From Petrolisthes cinctipes (Eukaryota; Arthropoda; Malacostraca; Decapoda; Porcellanidae): 64,000 bases of DNA. The notes below the pieces were generated by a model. It had not been told where the DNA came from and ran no database searches. It was given only the letters and a program-made list of their open reading frames with translations. Each line of letters starts with the position of its first letter. Position 1 is the stretch's first letter. The stretch lies in contig JAWQEG010001222.1 of the NCBI GenBank assembly GCA_033782935.1, forward strand, positions 62,001-126,000. The letters run 5' to 3'. Positions 19,624 through 29,424 of the stretch are shown here, one piece after another. A program made the position numbers and the translations under genes.

Positions 19624-20349
19624 TGTACTCGTGGAGTCGTCCAAGCTCAGCAACAGCTTCTCTCGGAAACACCTGCTGGAAACTCTCACTTACTCTCTCG
19701 GGCTAGTATTACTTACTACGCCGATGTAGACCTCTGGTTTCAGCCAACTTACCGTTGCTCTGAACTACCACTCTAGTCTTCCTGGGGAACTAAGTTAGTT
19801 ACTCAAGGTTTAGAGTAAACTCGTGGACTTGTCTCTATTTACTGAATATATTATGTATAGGTTACAGGTTATACAGACAACTCGTGTCTCTCTAATATAA
19901 GGTAGGAGGTGAACCTGTTGTCTTCAAGGCAGGGCGTGTAATGCGCCTTCTCTCTCTGGTAGTCCCCGCTCGTGGTATACACTGCCACACCCTTTCTCAG
20001 ATGACAGGTTGTCGATGATGCTATTTACAATGCTAAGCTTACATATGAAATCTGGATAAGTTAGATATGAGTTTATATAAGAATAAAGTGAGTAAATATA
20101 TATTGTCCCTTTCTCTACATACGAGATGACAATATGGAGTTGATTATAGTAGAGAGATTAACATATAGATAATTACAGAGTGAATCTAGCAATCAGTAGC
20201 TCAGCATGGAAGATTCCCTCACGCTGCTACTCAGCACTTTTCAAAGGATGTTGTGTCTAATGAAACTAGCTTGAACTGCTTTGGCCTAACGGTATGTTCC
20301 ACCACCATACGTGTATCATGTATCGCGAACGTGATCAGCCGCGGATACA
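19624..20349 (-). repeat. Provirus 5' LTR
   Basis: 726 bp, the same length as the 3' LTR at 6011-6736 and nearly identical. ATGG follows at 20350-20353, matching the base pairs preceding the other LTR. Promoter elements for the provirus should lie here; I did not identify a convincing initiator. Confidence 0.95.
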
Positions 20350-20444
20350 ATGGTGTCATGCATATGGGTGTCATGTCCAGACTATTCAACCATGACATCA
20401 GTCATGGGCCTGGCCCAGGCATTGGGTAACGGAAAATTTCAGTT

Positions 20445-20786
20445 CTAACTTCTGTTCGAGCGGTACATTTGGCGCGCGATTTTAGTAAGTTTATAGTAAG
20501 TTTTACGAAACCCAAGATGTCCACTGTAACCGTCATGAGCTAGCCTTAATACATCTGAGTGTACTGAACTAGGTAACACAATCTGATGGGTTTCTGACCA
20601 ATAATAATTGGCTGATAGAGTTAGAGGCTGGTATGCACTCATGAGTACACCTTGATCATAATAGAAGGCAGGTAGGGTGTCTACATCCTTCTTGTCTAGA
20701 GCAGCATGTCGCCCTGCAGCTAAAGAAAGGTCAGTTTCCTGTGCCTGTATCAAATCTACTTTAGAGATAATATCAAAAGGAGGCAT
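20445..20786 (-). pseudogene. Integrase N-terminal fragment of a second gypsy-like element
   Basis: Reads VDLIQAQETDLSLAAGRHAAL, FYYDQGVLM, then IVLPSSVHSDVLRLAHDG and SGHLGFRKTYYKLTK. The last part has the His pair of an H2C2 integrase zinc site, but the Cys pair and the catalytic core are missing: the frame ends in RSNRS and a stop. It follows a protease remnant directly, with no RT between them. Some animal gypsy families do place this block between protease and RT, so the element may simply be truncated here. Confidence 0.6.
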
Positions 20787-20793
20787 GGAAAGT

Positions 20794-21189
20794 TTACGGA
20801 GACTGACATTGCTTCTGAGAGGCTTGTTGGACCTGTGAACAAGTCAACACGTAGGAGGGAAAAACATCAGAAGGGAATACAGGTAAAGACTTTTCTACAG
20901 TTAGAACAATAGGTACCACAAGTTTACCTGCTATGTCATTACCAAGCAATAAATGAATTCCTTCAACAGAGAGGTTTCCTTCCTGTACTGCCACTTTGAC
21001 ACACGAGGCGACAAGGGAACACTTAAGATAAATATGGGCCACGGGATATGAAGTCTGAGAGGTGAGACTGGAAATTAATATACAGTATACCTTATCTCCA
21101 GTAAAGTTATCTTCTAGATGGGGAAGAACATTACTTAGCAGTATGGACTGAGAAGCCACCGTGTCTCGTAAGACCTTAATAGGATAGGT
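20794..21189 (-). pseudogene. Retropepsin-like protease remnant (DTVA)
   Basis: Begins with IKVLRDTVASQSILL, where retropepsins have DTGA; the catalytic-loop Gly is Val. It continues with the beta-rich segment VAVQEGNLSVEGIHLLLGNDIAGK, whose LLGNDIAG matches the second-half consensus of retroviral-type proteases. It follows the gag frame after a stop. The Gly-to-Val change would be expected to inactivate it. Confidence 0.7.
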
Positions 21190-22372
21190 CTAACCCTCCT
21201 TTGTCAAAGCCACGTCACCATCAAAAATAAAGTCATCAAACAACTGTTTTGACTGGACAACACTACTATTAGAAGCTACAGGATTTGATGAGGTAGAGAA
21301 ACCTGATGCAGTAGAGATGAAACTTTTCCTACTACTTGTACATTTGGGGTGTTTACAAAAAGCAATAGTATTGCCTGGCTTCCTACAGTATACACATGTT
21401 AATTGGCTAGTAGTGAACCCGCTACCCCTCAGCTTATCCTTAGCATCTTTGTACTTGAAATCGTCAGAGGAACTTTTTACAGAAAGAGTGAGGTCTCCCT
21501 CACGCCTCGACCAGATCTGGAGCCTCAAAGCCTGAGCATCTGCTTGTTCCGCCACCCTCAATAGTTCCATCTCGCCCCTCTCCTCTATGTATTTCACAAT
21601 AGGTAAGGGCATTTTTCTTTTAAATTCCTCTAGGACAATGAGATTAATAAGTTCTGAATAGGTGGTGACCGAGAGAACATTTAGCCATTTCTTAAAATAT
21701 TTAAGCTTATTACATGCAAATTCCACATATGTTTGATGCTTATTTTTGACCAGTTTCCTGAATTTATCTCTGTACGTCTCTGGGGTTACCACATGGACAT
21801 ACAGAATCTGTTGCTTGACAAACTCATAGTCATTGGGTCTATCTAGGTAAGTGTAAGTACAAAATGATTTACCTGTTTGTTTAGGGGCAATCAGCGACAT
21901 CTTTAGGCCACTCGTTTTTAGTTGCTAATCAATCGAAAAGGCTGAATGAACCCTCAATATCACCTTCATCAAAAGCAGATATCATTGTAGTTACACTAGA
22001 CATGTTAATTAAAGGATAGTTCCTTTTCCTCCACTCTGCTTCCTTCTCTACCTTGTTCTCTAGCCACTGCCAACTTTTCCCTTTCGAGTTCTAGTTTTTC
22101 TCTTTCAAGTTACATTTTCTCCCATTCGAGCTGGTATTGCATCTCTACCCAGAGCTTTTCAACCTGAGAAACTTCAGGTTTGTTATTACTCTTACCACCT
22201 GGTGTTTTAGCAGACTGAGTTGGAGGGATAGTGTCAAGGTTAAAAGGGACTTATTCTTCATCTTCAGTGTCGGGTAGAGCAAGGGTGTCCACAATTCCCT
22301 GCTTCACTAAATATTTTACAACAACATCCTTAATTACCGACTTAGTGAGTTTACTTGGGTGATCAGATAAAG
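21190..22372 (-). pseudogene. Gag-like protein with SCAN-like domain, N terminus decayed
   Basis: The open part (21190-21900) has a SCAN/gag capsid-like block (TPETYRDKFRKLVKNK, YSELINLIVLEEFKRKMP) and a Cys/His cluster (CVYCRKPGNTIAFCKHPKC). Upstream, to about 22372, relic frames read SDHPSKLTKSVIKDVVVKYL and a Glu/Lys-rich coiled coil (EREKLELEREKLA), interrupted by stops. Together with the protease and integrase pieces below it, this is the 5' half of a gypsy-like element unrelated to the provirus next to it. Confidence 0.7.
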
Positions 22373-22430
22373 GGATCTGACAATTTTAATCCACTCTTTC
22401 TTCCAAAAGATATTTATGTATTCAGGGAGT

Positions 22431-22640
22431 TTTTTTTTTTTCAATTCCTTGTGCCATGGAATCAATCAATAGGCAGACAACAATACATAAGGGTAGGCGG
22501 GACCCATGAAAATCCAATGACTACACACACACACAAACACATAACAGAATGAAGCACAAGAATACAGACAAATATTTACATTATGACCTACGTAAATCCA
22601 CCAAAACGAGGGTGGAGTACCAGAAGTTCCTCCAAAACCT
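22431..22640 (-). mobile_element. 5'-truncated LINE 3' end (minus), family of 43285-48911
   Basis: The reverse complement of the shared LINE 3' end: poly(T) at 22431-22441, the UTR with CATGGGTCCCGCCTA inverted, a short CA tract, and the last ORF2 codons (RHPRFGG-like) near 22610. The stretch between the T run and the UTR has lost some bases relative to the full copies. Confidence 0.85.
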
Positions 22641-22799
22641 GGTGGTTCAGTCAGGGGAGGGGTTAGCAAGGAAAGATTCTACACCATAGCCCTTACCTTC
22701 CATGATTAAAAATATACTAGATGGATATCCATAGTTGCTTCACAATTCAACTGATCAAACCAAGTAATTCAGTGGTGATTTTAGATAAACCAGATTATT

Positions 22800-23740
22800 T
22801 TACAAAGATGGATAACCTTTTAAAACAGTGATCGTTCAACGTTTGAGAAACTTATGTCCTCGCTTCTAAAGCGGTTATCCTCAGACTTCAACAAAAAAGT
22901 AAGAAACCTTTTAAAAGATGTGCTAGACGTGGATGCCAGTAATTTCATACAAATCAATCCCGGACTACCCTACATCTATGGATTACCCAAGACACACAAG
23001 CAACATGTTCCTCTACGACCAATCATCGCCCAGACAGGTTCTTTTACCTATATATTATCGAAATTTCTGGCCAGTAAACTAGCACCTTTGGTTGGCACTT
23101 TCTCCAGTTCACATATATATAATTCATTCCCTAAATTTCTCCAATGGAAAGTTAGTAAGTTTTGATGTAGATTCCTTATATACAAAAGTTCCCTTTGATG
23201 ATGTGTTAAGATTTTTAGCAGAGAAATTGCCTGACTGTAACATTAACTTTGGAATGCCACAAGATATGTTTCTCCAATTAATTAGCCTGTGTGTAGATTG
23301 TAATGCATTCTCCTTTGGTACCCAGTTTTATAAGCAAAAGTTTGGCATGGGGATGAGCTCTCCTTTATCTCCAATTATGAGTAACCTGTACATGGAATAT
23401 TTTGAGACTTCCCATCCTTACAACCATTTCTCACCCATATCTTACTTGGTTCAGATACGTTGATGACATTTTTTCCTTTTGGCCTAATACCCTTAACAAT
23501 TCTGAGGATATTTTCTCAAATCTCAATGTATTGGTTCCCTCCATTAAATTCAAAGTAGAGTGGAAAACAAATGACTCCCTTCCATTTCTAGATGTACTGG
23601 TACAAAAAGATGCTAACTCTCTCAGTTTTTCAGTCTATAGAAAACCTACTCAGTGTAATCTGTATATTCATTTTTTCTCATACCACCATATTTCAACCAA
23701 AATGTCAGTGGTTTCTTCTATGTTTCTCAGAGCACTGTGA
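22800..23740 (+). pseudogene. Penelope RT domain, frameshifted
   Basis: Fragments in three frames cover a Penelope RT: INPGLPYIYGLPKTHK, VSFDVDSLYTKVP (first Asp), FGMGMSSPLSPIMSNLYME, then after a frame change near 23405 WFRYVDDIF (YVDD at about 23458) and LPFLDVLVQKDAN. The YVDD residues remain, but at least three indels or stops prevent translation. The N-terminal conserved region is mostly missing. Confidence 0.85.
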
Positions 23741-23997
23741 ATTTCTAGTCCCCAGCACCTAGATCCGGAAAATGCTAAAATCTGGCAAATATTATTGGAC
23801 ATAAAATACTCCAAATAGTTCATAAGGAAAGCTTACTTCAAAGCTAGGAAATCATTTTTCGTGCCAAAATCCCCTGTTAAACAGAAACCATACATAACAT
23901 TGCCCTATGTGTCAAGCCTTGATGTTGTCAAAGCTGTGAGTCAGGATTTAGATGTAAACATTGCATTTAGGTATAATTCAACCATAGGCTAAAATCT

Positions 23998-24414
23998 TTG
24001 TTAATTAAGAATAAGCCCAAGAGCGAAGTCACTGCCGGTGTGTATAAAATCCCATGCCAAGATTGTGATTTAGTTTATGTGGGTGAAACTGGCAGGGATT
24101 TGAACATCCGTATAAAGGAACATAAATATGCCTGCAAAGTAGGAAACAACAACATTGCAATCCTTGTTCATTCATATGAAAAGAACCATAGAATAGATTG
24201 GAATGCGTGCCAAATGTTGTACAAATGTAGCAATTCTAAGAAACGTAGGATTGTTGAATTAGTATGTATTAATAAGTACAATAATTTTAACCTAATAGAG
24301 GGTATGTTTAAGTTAGACCCAGTCATGAAAGGGTTAGTCAGTAAGTGTTTGCCGCCAAAAGTACTTCCACCACCCATCAGTGAAGCGCCTCGGGCAACAG
24401 GCACGACGGATTAG
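23998..24414 (+). CDS. Penelope GIY-YIG endonuclease domain
   Basis: 139 codons. VTAGVYKIPC, then LVYVGETGRDLNIRIKEHKYA gives the GIY (here GVY) and YIG (YVG) motifs with the catalytic Arg (R in NIRIKEH), followed by HRIDWNACQMLY and a Glu in RIVELVC. In Penelope elements this domain nicks target DNA. It is open by itself but is cut off from the RT by stops between 23740 and 23998, so it is a broken part of the polyprotein. Confidence 0.85.
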   Translation: MLIKNKPKSEVTAGVYKIPCQDCDLVYVGETGRDLNIRIKEHKYACKVGNNNIAILVHSYEKNHRIDWNACQMLYKCSNSKKRRIVELVCINKYNNFNLIEGMFKLDPVMKGLVSKCLPPKVLPPPISEAPRATGTTD

Positions 24415-24504
24415 GTGGTGAAGAAAGGTTGCGGGCAGGTCACAACGTAGTGTATATAAACTCACTCGAAAGTAATGGATGTACAGTACCACTCTTAACC
24501 TGTA

Positions 24505-24570
24505 TTTCTACTGAAGAGGGCGACAGAGGTCGCCGAAACTTCTGGAATAAAATATTTCGTCTACCAGTTT
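24505..24570 (+). ncRNA. Hammerhead-ribozyme-like motif in Penelope 3' region
   Basis: CTGAAGA (24511-24517) fits the conserved CUGANGA box. A GGCGAC/GTCGCC stem (24519-24524 with 24529-24534) closed by AGAG follows, then GAAAC (24535-24539) and a GTC about 20 bases on. Penelope elements are known to carry minimal hammerheads. One extra G precedes the stem and stem I is weak, so activity is uncertain. Confidence 0.45.
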
Positions 24571-24667
24571 GGGTTTTATTACTTACATTCATGATCACGT
24601 CAGTGTGATTTTCCACCCATTGATGATGTTGACGATGGTGTGATACCAGTATGATGATTCCATAAAC

Positions 24668-25068
24668 ACACACACACACACATTACAGAGCCATTGTACC
24701 GGTACCAAACTAACACACACCACACATACACACACACTACAGTGCCATTGTACCAGTACCACACATATACACATACGCACACCACACATACACACACACT
24801 ACAAAACCATTGTACCAGTACCACACATATACACATACACATACCACACATACACACACCATACATGCACACATGCATACTACACATACACATACCACAA
24901 ATACACACACATACACACACACACACACACACACAACACATACACACACATACACACACACTACAGTGCCATTGTACCAGTACCACACACATACACATAC
25001 ACACATACACATACACATACCACATATACACACACCATACATGCATACTACACATACACATACCACAA

Positions 25069-25107
<39 letters not shown>

Positions 25108-25158
25108 CTACAGAGCCATTGTACCGGTACCACACATACACACACCACACATAGCCCG
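24668..25158. repeat. CA-rich compound satellite with GCCATTGTACCAGTACC units
   Basis: (CA)n and CACATA arrays alternate with CTACAGTGCCATTGTACCAG TACC blocks, which occur five times (near 24688, 24740, 24800, 24960 and 25108). ORFs on both strands here are low-complexity artefacts. Nothing else is seen in this stretch. Confidence 0.9.
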
Positions 25159-25299
25159 TGACTCTTGCGAGGCCCCGAGATTACTGGGTGTCGCACCAGA
25201 TGAGACAGTGGAGCTGGTGATGTTGGTACCATAGCTTCTCTTCTGTCCCATTAGATGACGACACCTTATTTATACACGTCACTATCAAGGGAGAGCAGC

Positions 25300-25503
25300 T
25301 ACACCGTCACTCACAGCATCTTGGAATATGGTGAGTTGACGACGATGTAGGGGATATTTTCTTGATGTGTCGGTGTAGCCAGGATAATTGCCGAACAACT
25401 GGACCCAGTTCACCTCTGAAAAATCCCAGACGTTTCCTCGTGGATTCGAACCCGGGTCCTTGACATCCGCAGTTCGTCTTTTTATCCACTCTGTCACTGC
25501 ACA
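25300..25503 (-). mobile_element. tRNA-derived SINE (minus)
   Basis: Read on minus, the head GCAGTGACAGAGTGGATAAA carries an A-box-like segment and GGGTTCGAATCC (about 25442-25455) is a near-perfect B box, about 50 bases apart. A tRNA-unrelated body runs to about 25300. The head differs from the Val-like SINEs, so this is another family. A (CA)n tract (25504-25590) adjoins its 5' side. Confidence 0.65.
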
Positions 25504-25635
25504 CAACACATACACACACACCACACATACACACACACCACACATACACACACACCACACATACACACAACACATACACACACACTACCGTCAACACCAC
25601 TAATTGCATACGGCCCTATGTATCATGAATGTACA

Positions 25636-25900
25636 GTAAAGCAACTTGATTCCTCCAAAGTATGCCAGGAAACAACAGGACCAGATGAACAAAATTAATG
25701 GTGGCCTGAATCTAGTAAGAATTTTATAGGGGTGGGATGGCTTAGGTCTAGTGTCTTATGTTTTGTTGTTGTTTTGAATAGTTTGGGTGAATCAGTAACA
25801 TTCCAACATGCCACAAACAAATTAAGGGTGTATTACACACACTTTGGTACATTAGAGTGCCTTGATTCCTCCAAAGTATACCAGGAAACAACAGGATGAG
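25636..25900. repeat. Direct repeat of a ~40-bp motif (TGATTCCTCCAAAGTAT...)
   Basis: TTGATTCCTCCAAAGTATGC CAGGAAACAACAGGA occurs at about 25647 and again, nearly identical, at about 25861. A diverged inverted relative is at about 2806-2845. The 200 bases between the two are unique. Possibly ends of an undetermined element. Confidence 0.5.
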
Positions 25901-26050
25901 AATAACAATAATATTAGTGTTCTGTTACTTGGAATATGTTGGAGGCATCAGTTGCTCCACATTTCCCACCACCAGCACAATACTCGCCACTTAATTAAAA
26001 CAGCTTATCTTATTGTGTTGTGTAATATCCTGTTAGACATATTTGAGGTA

Positions 26051-26261
26051 CAGTCGGCATCAGCAATTCGTATACACCACTGTGACATCAAGGGTTCGTA
26101 ACAACTAAAAAAAATAGTATATTAATTTTCTAACACAAAATTCTTCTATTAATGTTATCTAGGTAATACTTGAATCAGTCAGCAGAACAATGCTTACAGT
26201 ATGTGCAGAATAACAACTCCTTTTAACTAATGCTTTGTGTACGAATTCCTGAGGCCGACTG
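26051..26261. mobile_element. TA-flanked MITE, 211 bp
   Basis: Starts CAGTCGGCATCAGCAATTCG and ends with the inverted CAGTCGGCCTCAGGAATTCG, with TA on both sides (26049-26050, 26262-26263). Terminal repeats are about 25 bp. It shares the CAGTCGGC tip with the larger MITE at 50690-51163. Non-coding. Confidence 0.85.
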
Positions 26262-26264
26262 TAC

Positions 26265-26384
26265 ATTTAGATGATGATAATAGTAGCATGTACCTTTGGT
26301 TAGAGATGTAGTATGTGTGTGTGTGTGTATGTGTGTGTGTGTGTGCTCCAGATGATGATAATAGTAACCTGTACCTTTGGTTAG

Positions 26385-26421
<37 letters not shown>

Positions 26422-26425
26422 CCAG
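26265..26425. repeat. Tandem duplication with TG tracts
   Basis: A unit of about 80 bp (GATGATGATAATAGTA, TGTACCTTTGGTTAGAG, then (TG)n and CTCCAGAT) occurs twice in tandem with different TG lengths. A further TG tract lies at 26480-26500. No gene. Confidence 0.8.
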
Positions 26426-26622
26426 ATTGACCACCAACACTTTACCCTCCCCCCTTTAATTTAAATCGGCGATTACTTACTTTGTGTGTGTGTGTGTGTA
26501 TGTGTTCAATACTCCAACCTACATGCATCCAAGCTGTGGTACACAAATAATGATGATAATAATTAATGACAGAATAATAATAGTAGTAATAATCCAGGTA
26601 CAGTAGTAGTTTCATGACTATG

Positions 26623-26760
26623 GATGGTAAGGCTCCAGCACCATTTACATTCATTTCTATAGATGGTAAGGCTCCAGCACCATTTACATTCATTTCTATG
26701 GGTGGTGAGGCTCCAGCACCAATTGCCTTTATTTCCAAAAAGGTGAGGCTCCAGCACCAG
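26623..26760. repeat. 39-bp minisatellite, ~3.5 copies
   Basis: Units of TGGTAAGGCTCCAGCACCAT plus TTACATTCATTTCTA repeat head to tail with increasing divergence to the right. The period is divisible by three, so ORFs run through it on both strands; they have no other support. Confidence 0.85.
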
Positions 26761-26833
26761 TACAAGACCTCTGACAGACAAGGGATCCAACTCGTAGGTT
26801 ATATGAACCTTTAGTGGAGTCATTGTTAGTTTT

Positions 26834-26862
26834 ACACAGTGGCAGTATCGTAACCAATGTGG
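26834..26862 (+). pseudogene. U4 snRNA-like 5' fragment
   Basis: CAGTGGCAGTATCGTAACCA ATG closely matches the conserved 5' stem-loop region of U4 snRNA (GCAGUGGCAGUAUCGUAGCCAAUG). Downstream the match is lost: no U4 3' stem-loop or Sm site is evident. It is most likely a truncated snRNA pseudogene or a chance insertion product, not a working gene. Confidence 0.5.
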
Positions 26863-26929
26863 TATAAGGTGCAGCCACTGCACACTGGCTACCATTAAGA
26901 ATTGGGAATTTTTTTTATAAAGAATCTCG

Positions 26930-27595
26930 GTGACCTACCCCTCCACAGGAAGGGTAGGTAAGTCTCACCCCGCCTCCACGTGGTGACCTCGGGGGACACC
27001 TCCCTGTTTTTATCAGTATTTTACTTTATAGAAGCTGAAGGTGAAGCTGAAGGGGGAGGCGGTGTGGGGGCACAATAGGTTCCCCCACATATAGATTTTA
27101 ATTTCCCTTTTAATATTATTAGTGACGAAATTGTTTTTAAATTATAATCATAATTATTTTTTTAAGTGTATAATGTGCAATTTTTTTCCTTTTTCTGTCT
27201 TTTATTATTATTAGGTACTAAAAAAAAAAAAGCTTGACAATGTTGATGACCCTTGTCCCTCAGGGGGTGAGCGCCGAGTGCTGCGTTGGCCTTGCCAGCC
27301 AACAGTGGCCCTCCAATGGGCCAGTGGCGGGGAGGGGTCTCCTGTCTGCCCTGTGGGGGACAGGAAAGGGAAAGATTGTTTGAGAGTAGTAGCGATTAAT
27401 GTGAATGGAATGGTGAATGAGGTGAAAAGGAGAGAGATTGTGGAGTGTGCTTGAAAGAGTTAAATAGGTGTGTGTAGGGTGTCTGAAACTCATATGAAAG
27501 GATAGGGAGTGGAAGAGTGTGGGAATGGAGGGAAGAGTGTGTTGTGGGAAGGAATGGAAGGAGGCGTGATATGGACTGTGTAATGACCACTACTG
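26930..27595 (+). pseudogene. 5' part of a LINE with endonuclease N-terminal relic
   Basis: From about 27388 plus reads VAINVNGMVNEVKRREIVE, then VSETHMKG and LWEGMEGGVIWT in shifted frames. This is the start of an AP-type LINE endonuclease (the N of NVNG and the E of ETH are catalytic positions). The GC-rich upstream part (26930-27360) may be its 5' UTR. At least two stops are present and the sequence ends abruptly near 27595. It may belong to the family of the RT relic at 54690-55642. Confidence 0.55.
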
Positions 27596-27782
27596 ATGTC
27601 TAGGGTTTTTAGCAGGTTAACGCATCACTAAAAATAAATACAGAAAGGATATGAAAAGCCAAGTCATTGAATTCAATAATCATATACTTAACAATTAGCT
27701 TACAACACAACAAATTAAATGAAACACAAAAATTTACATTGACATAAAAATAATACAATAATTTACAAATAAATAGAAATAA

Positions 27783-27890
27783 TCCCATTATGAAAGAACA
27801 AGTTAGTGAATACATCTTCCAAGATTACAATTACATATAAATTATCCCAGTAATGAAAGAACAAGTTAGTTAGTATATCTTCCAAGACTC
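27783..27890. repeat. Two tandem ~55-bp units
   Basis: TGAAAGAACAAGTTAGT and TATCTTCCAAGA recur in tandem within AT-rich sequence that may belong to the 3' side of the LINE beginning at 28005. From 27596 to 28004 I see no gene. Confidence 0.7.
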
Positions 27891-28096
27891 TGCCTTCTGA
27901 AAACTGACAATTGGTATTACCACATCGATGTAAGTAAGGTGAAGTCCGTTTATAACACCACCGCTACCAGGAGGGAAGAGACACCAGCCGAGAGCAAGCA
28001 AGACTCACTCACTCACTTGTTGGATTTATTGGCTATCAACCAGTGGCATATAGCCAAAGGTCACTAAACCAATGATTCCATTTTATTAGATCAATC

Positions 28097-29100
28097 TATA
28101 TAAGGTCATAAAGTTTTGTCTCCCTCAGAAAACTCATTAGTTTGTTTATAATATTCTTGTCATCTGATGGAATATTTTAGATGGTGGAAGCCGTGTTTTT
28201 AAGTTGGAAGTATTGTTTAATTTTACATCTTTGACTGTCAAATTTATTACAAAAAATTAGTAAATGACTTATGGACATTATTGTATTGCACGAGGGGCAC
28301 TGAGGGGGAAAACTTCTGTTCATTTATGGCATTAAGTGAGTTATTTTGGTGGCGTTGACCCGAAGACGAGCCAACAGCACCTCGTCCCTGCGGCTACGTC
28401 ATGATGACGTAGCCCAGGGTTCCATTACTTCTTTGACTTTATTTCTGATGTCTAATCTGGTCCACTGCCTTTGCCACAGGAGATGAATTCGAGACTTAAT
28501 GAGGGAAACAAAACACCTGAGATCCGTACGGACTATGCTCAGGTCCAGATCAACAGTTGACCCGGCTAGTATATCAGCCTGTTCATTGCCATAGATACCA
28601 TAATGTGAAGGTACCCATATTAGCTTGACTGATTTATTGGCACAAAACAGCTTACTCATGATATTACCCTGTATTTCGTTGTTAGTTGTATTTAAGGATT
28701 TAATAGCTTTAAGTGAACATAATGAATCAGTAAAGATAACTATCCTACCGTGGGTCGTCGATAGGGCAAAATCCAAAGCTTTATTAATAGCAAAAAGTTC
28801 TGCAAGAAAAATCGATGTATGATTCGGCAGTCTGACTCTTAACTGGCATTCAGTCGACCACACACTTGCACCCACACATTCATCCGTCTTGGAGCCGTCG
28901 GTATACAGATGGAAATATGAAAGATGTTTAACAATTATCTCATGAAACCTCTGATGTACCTCCACCTCCGGCATCCGGGATTTAACCCCTGGCAGCCAGG
29001 AATCCACAATAGTGAAGGGGGGTGTTACCCAGGGTGCAATGTTTACTAAAACCAGGGAATCGATTGTTGATAATTCTATACCGACACACTCTACGAGGTC
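28097..29100 (-). pseudogene. LINE alpha-1 ORF2 C terminus: RNase H and Cys/His motif
   Basis: RNase H motifs are all visible: LYTDGSKTDECVGA (Asp), LAELFAINKAL (Glu), IFTDSLCSL (Asp) and WVPSHYGIYGNEQADILA (His, Asp). After the stop at 28399 a shifted frame continues with QCPSCNTIMSISHLLIFC, a CX2CX8HX4C motif, and ends KLYDLI near 28097. The RNase H part matches that of copy 2 (34496-36619) closely. Confidence 0.88.
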
Positions 29101-29121
29101 GTGGAGTCTTGCTCTGAGGGA

Positions 29122-29424
29122 CCTCACGCCAGTGCCCTCCGGGGCCATGCGACACCCAGGCGGATAACTCGGCCCTTCCGGGGGCCTATCGCCATGGCCC
29201 CCCGGCTGCAAATGCATCACCAAGGCATTACCGGGAGGATGACTAGGCTCCACGGGTACCTGAACTTGGGGCCTGGTCCCCATTGGCCTCACGCCAGTGC
29301 CCCCTGGGGTTCACGGGTTCCCGGAAGGATGACTTGGTCCCTCTGCCAGGGGCCTAGCGCCATGGCCCCCCGGGTGCAGTTGCCGTAGCAAGGCATTCCC
29401 GGGAAGATGACTAGGCACCCTGGA
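29122..29424. repeat. GC-rich cassette in two ~165-bp copies inside LINE alpha-1
   Basis: CCTCACGCCAGTGCCC begins both units (29122 and 29287), and GCCATGGCCCCCCGG and GGCATT.CCGGGA recur in each. The block is much richer in G+C than the LINE around it. It replaces or expands the stretch between RT and RNase H where copy 2 has ordinary coding sequence. Its frame is open on minus but repetitive and Pro/Gly-rich. Confidence 0.8.

Larger units (their letters stand above)
6011..20349 (-). mobile_element. Env-bearing Ty3/gypsy (errantivirus-like) provirus, complete
   Basis: Two 726-bp LTRs bound this element, and ATGG is repeated immediately outside both (6007-6010 and 20350-20353), a 4-bp target duplication as in Ty3/gypsy integration. 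Gene order read on minus is primer site, gag, protease, RT-RNase H-integrase, env. A second retrotransposon (7842-12784) sits in env, so the original provirus was about 9.4 kb. The LTRs differ at about eight positions by eye, which implies a fairly recent insertion. All structural genes carry lesions except pol, so this copy is unlikely to be autonomous. Confidence 0.93.
22690..24600 (+). mobile_element. Penelope-like element, copy 1 (broken)
   Basis: Contains, in order on plus, an RT with Penelope-type motifs, a GIY-YIG endonuclease and a 3' region that shares GGGTTTTATT and CAGTGTGATTTcCC ends with the copy at 55643-58618. The 5' part (22740-22850) reads SVVILDKPDYFTKMDNLL before stops. No full terminal repeat is visible at the 5' side, so it is probably 5'-truncated. 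Confidence 0.88.

Noticed and set aside
24660..25160. CRISPR-like array of repeats and spacers
   Set aside because: The repeated block is separated by CA tracts, not unique spacers, and the DNA is clearly eukaryotic.
24594..25161. ORFs of up to 210 codons in the 24.6-25.2 kb satellite
   Set aside because: Low-complexity translation of CA/TG arrays on both strands.
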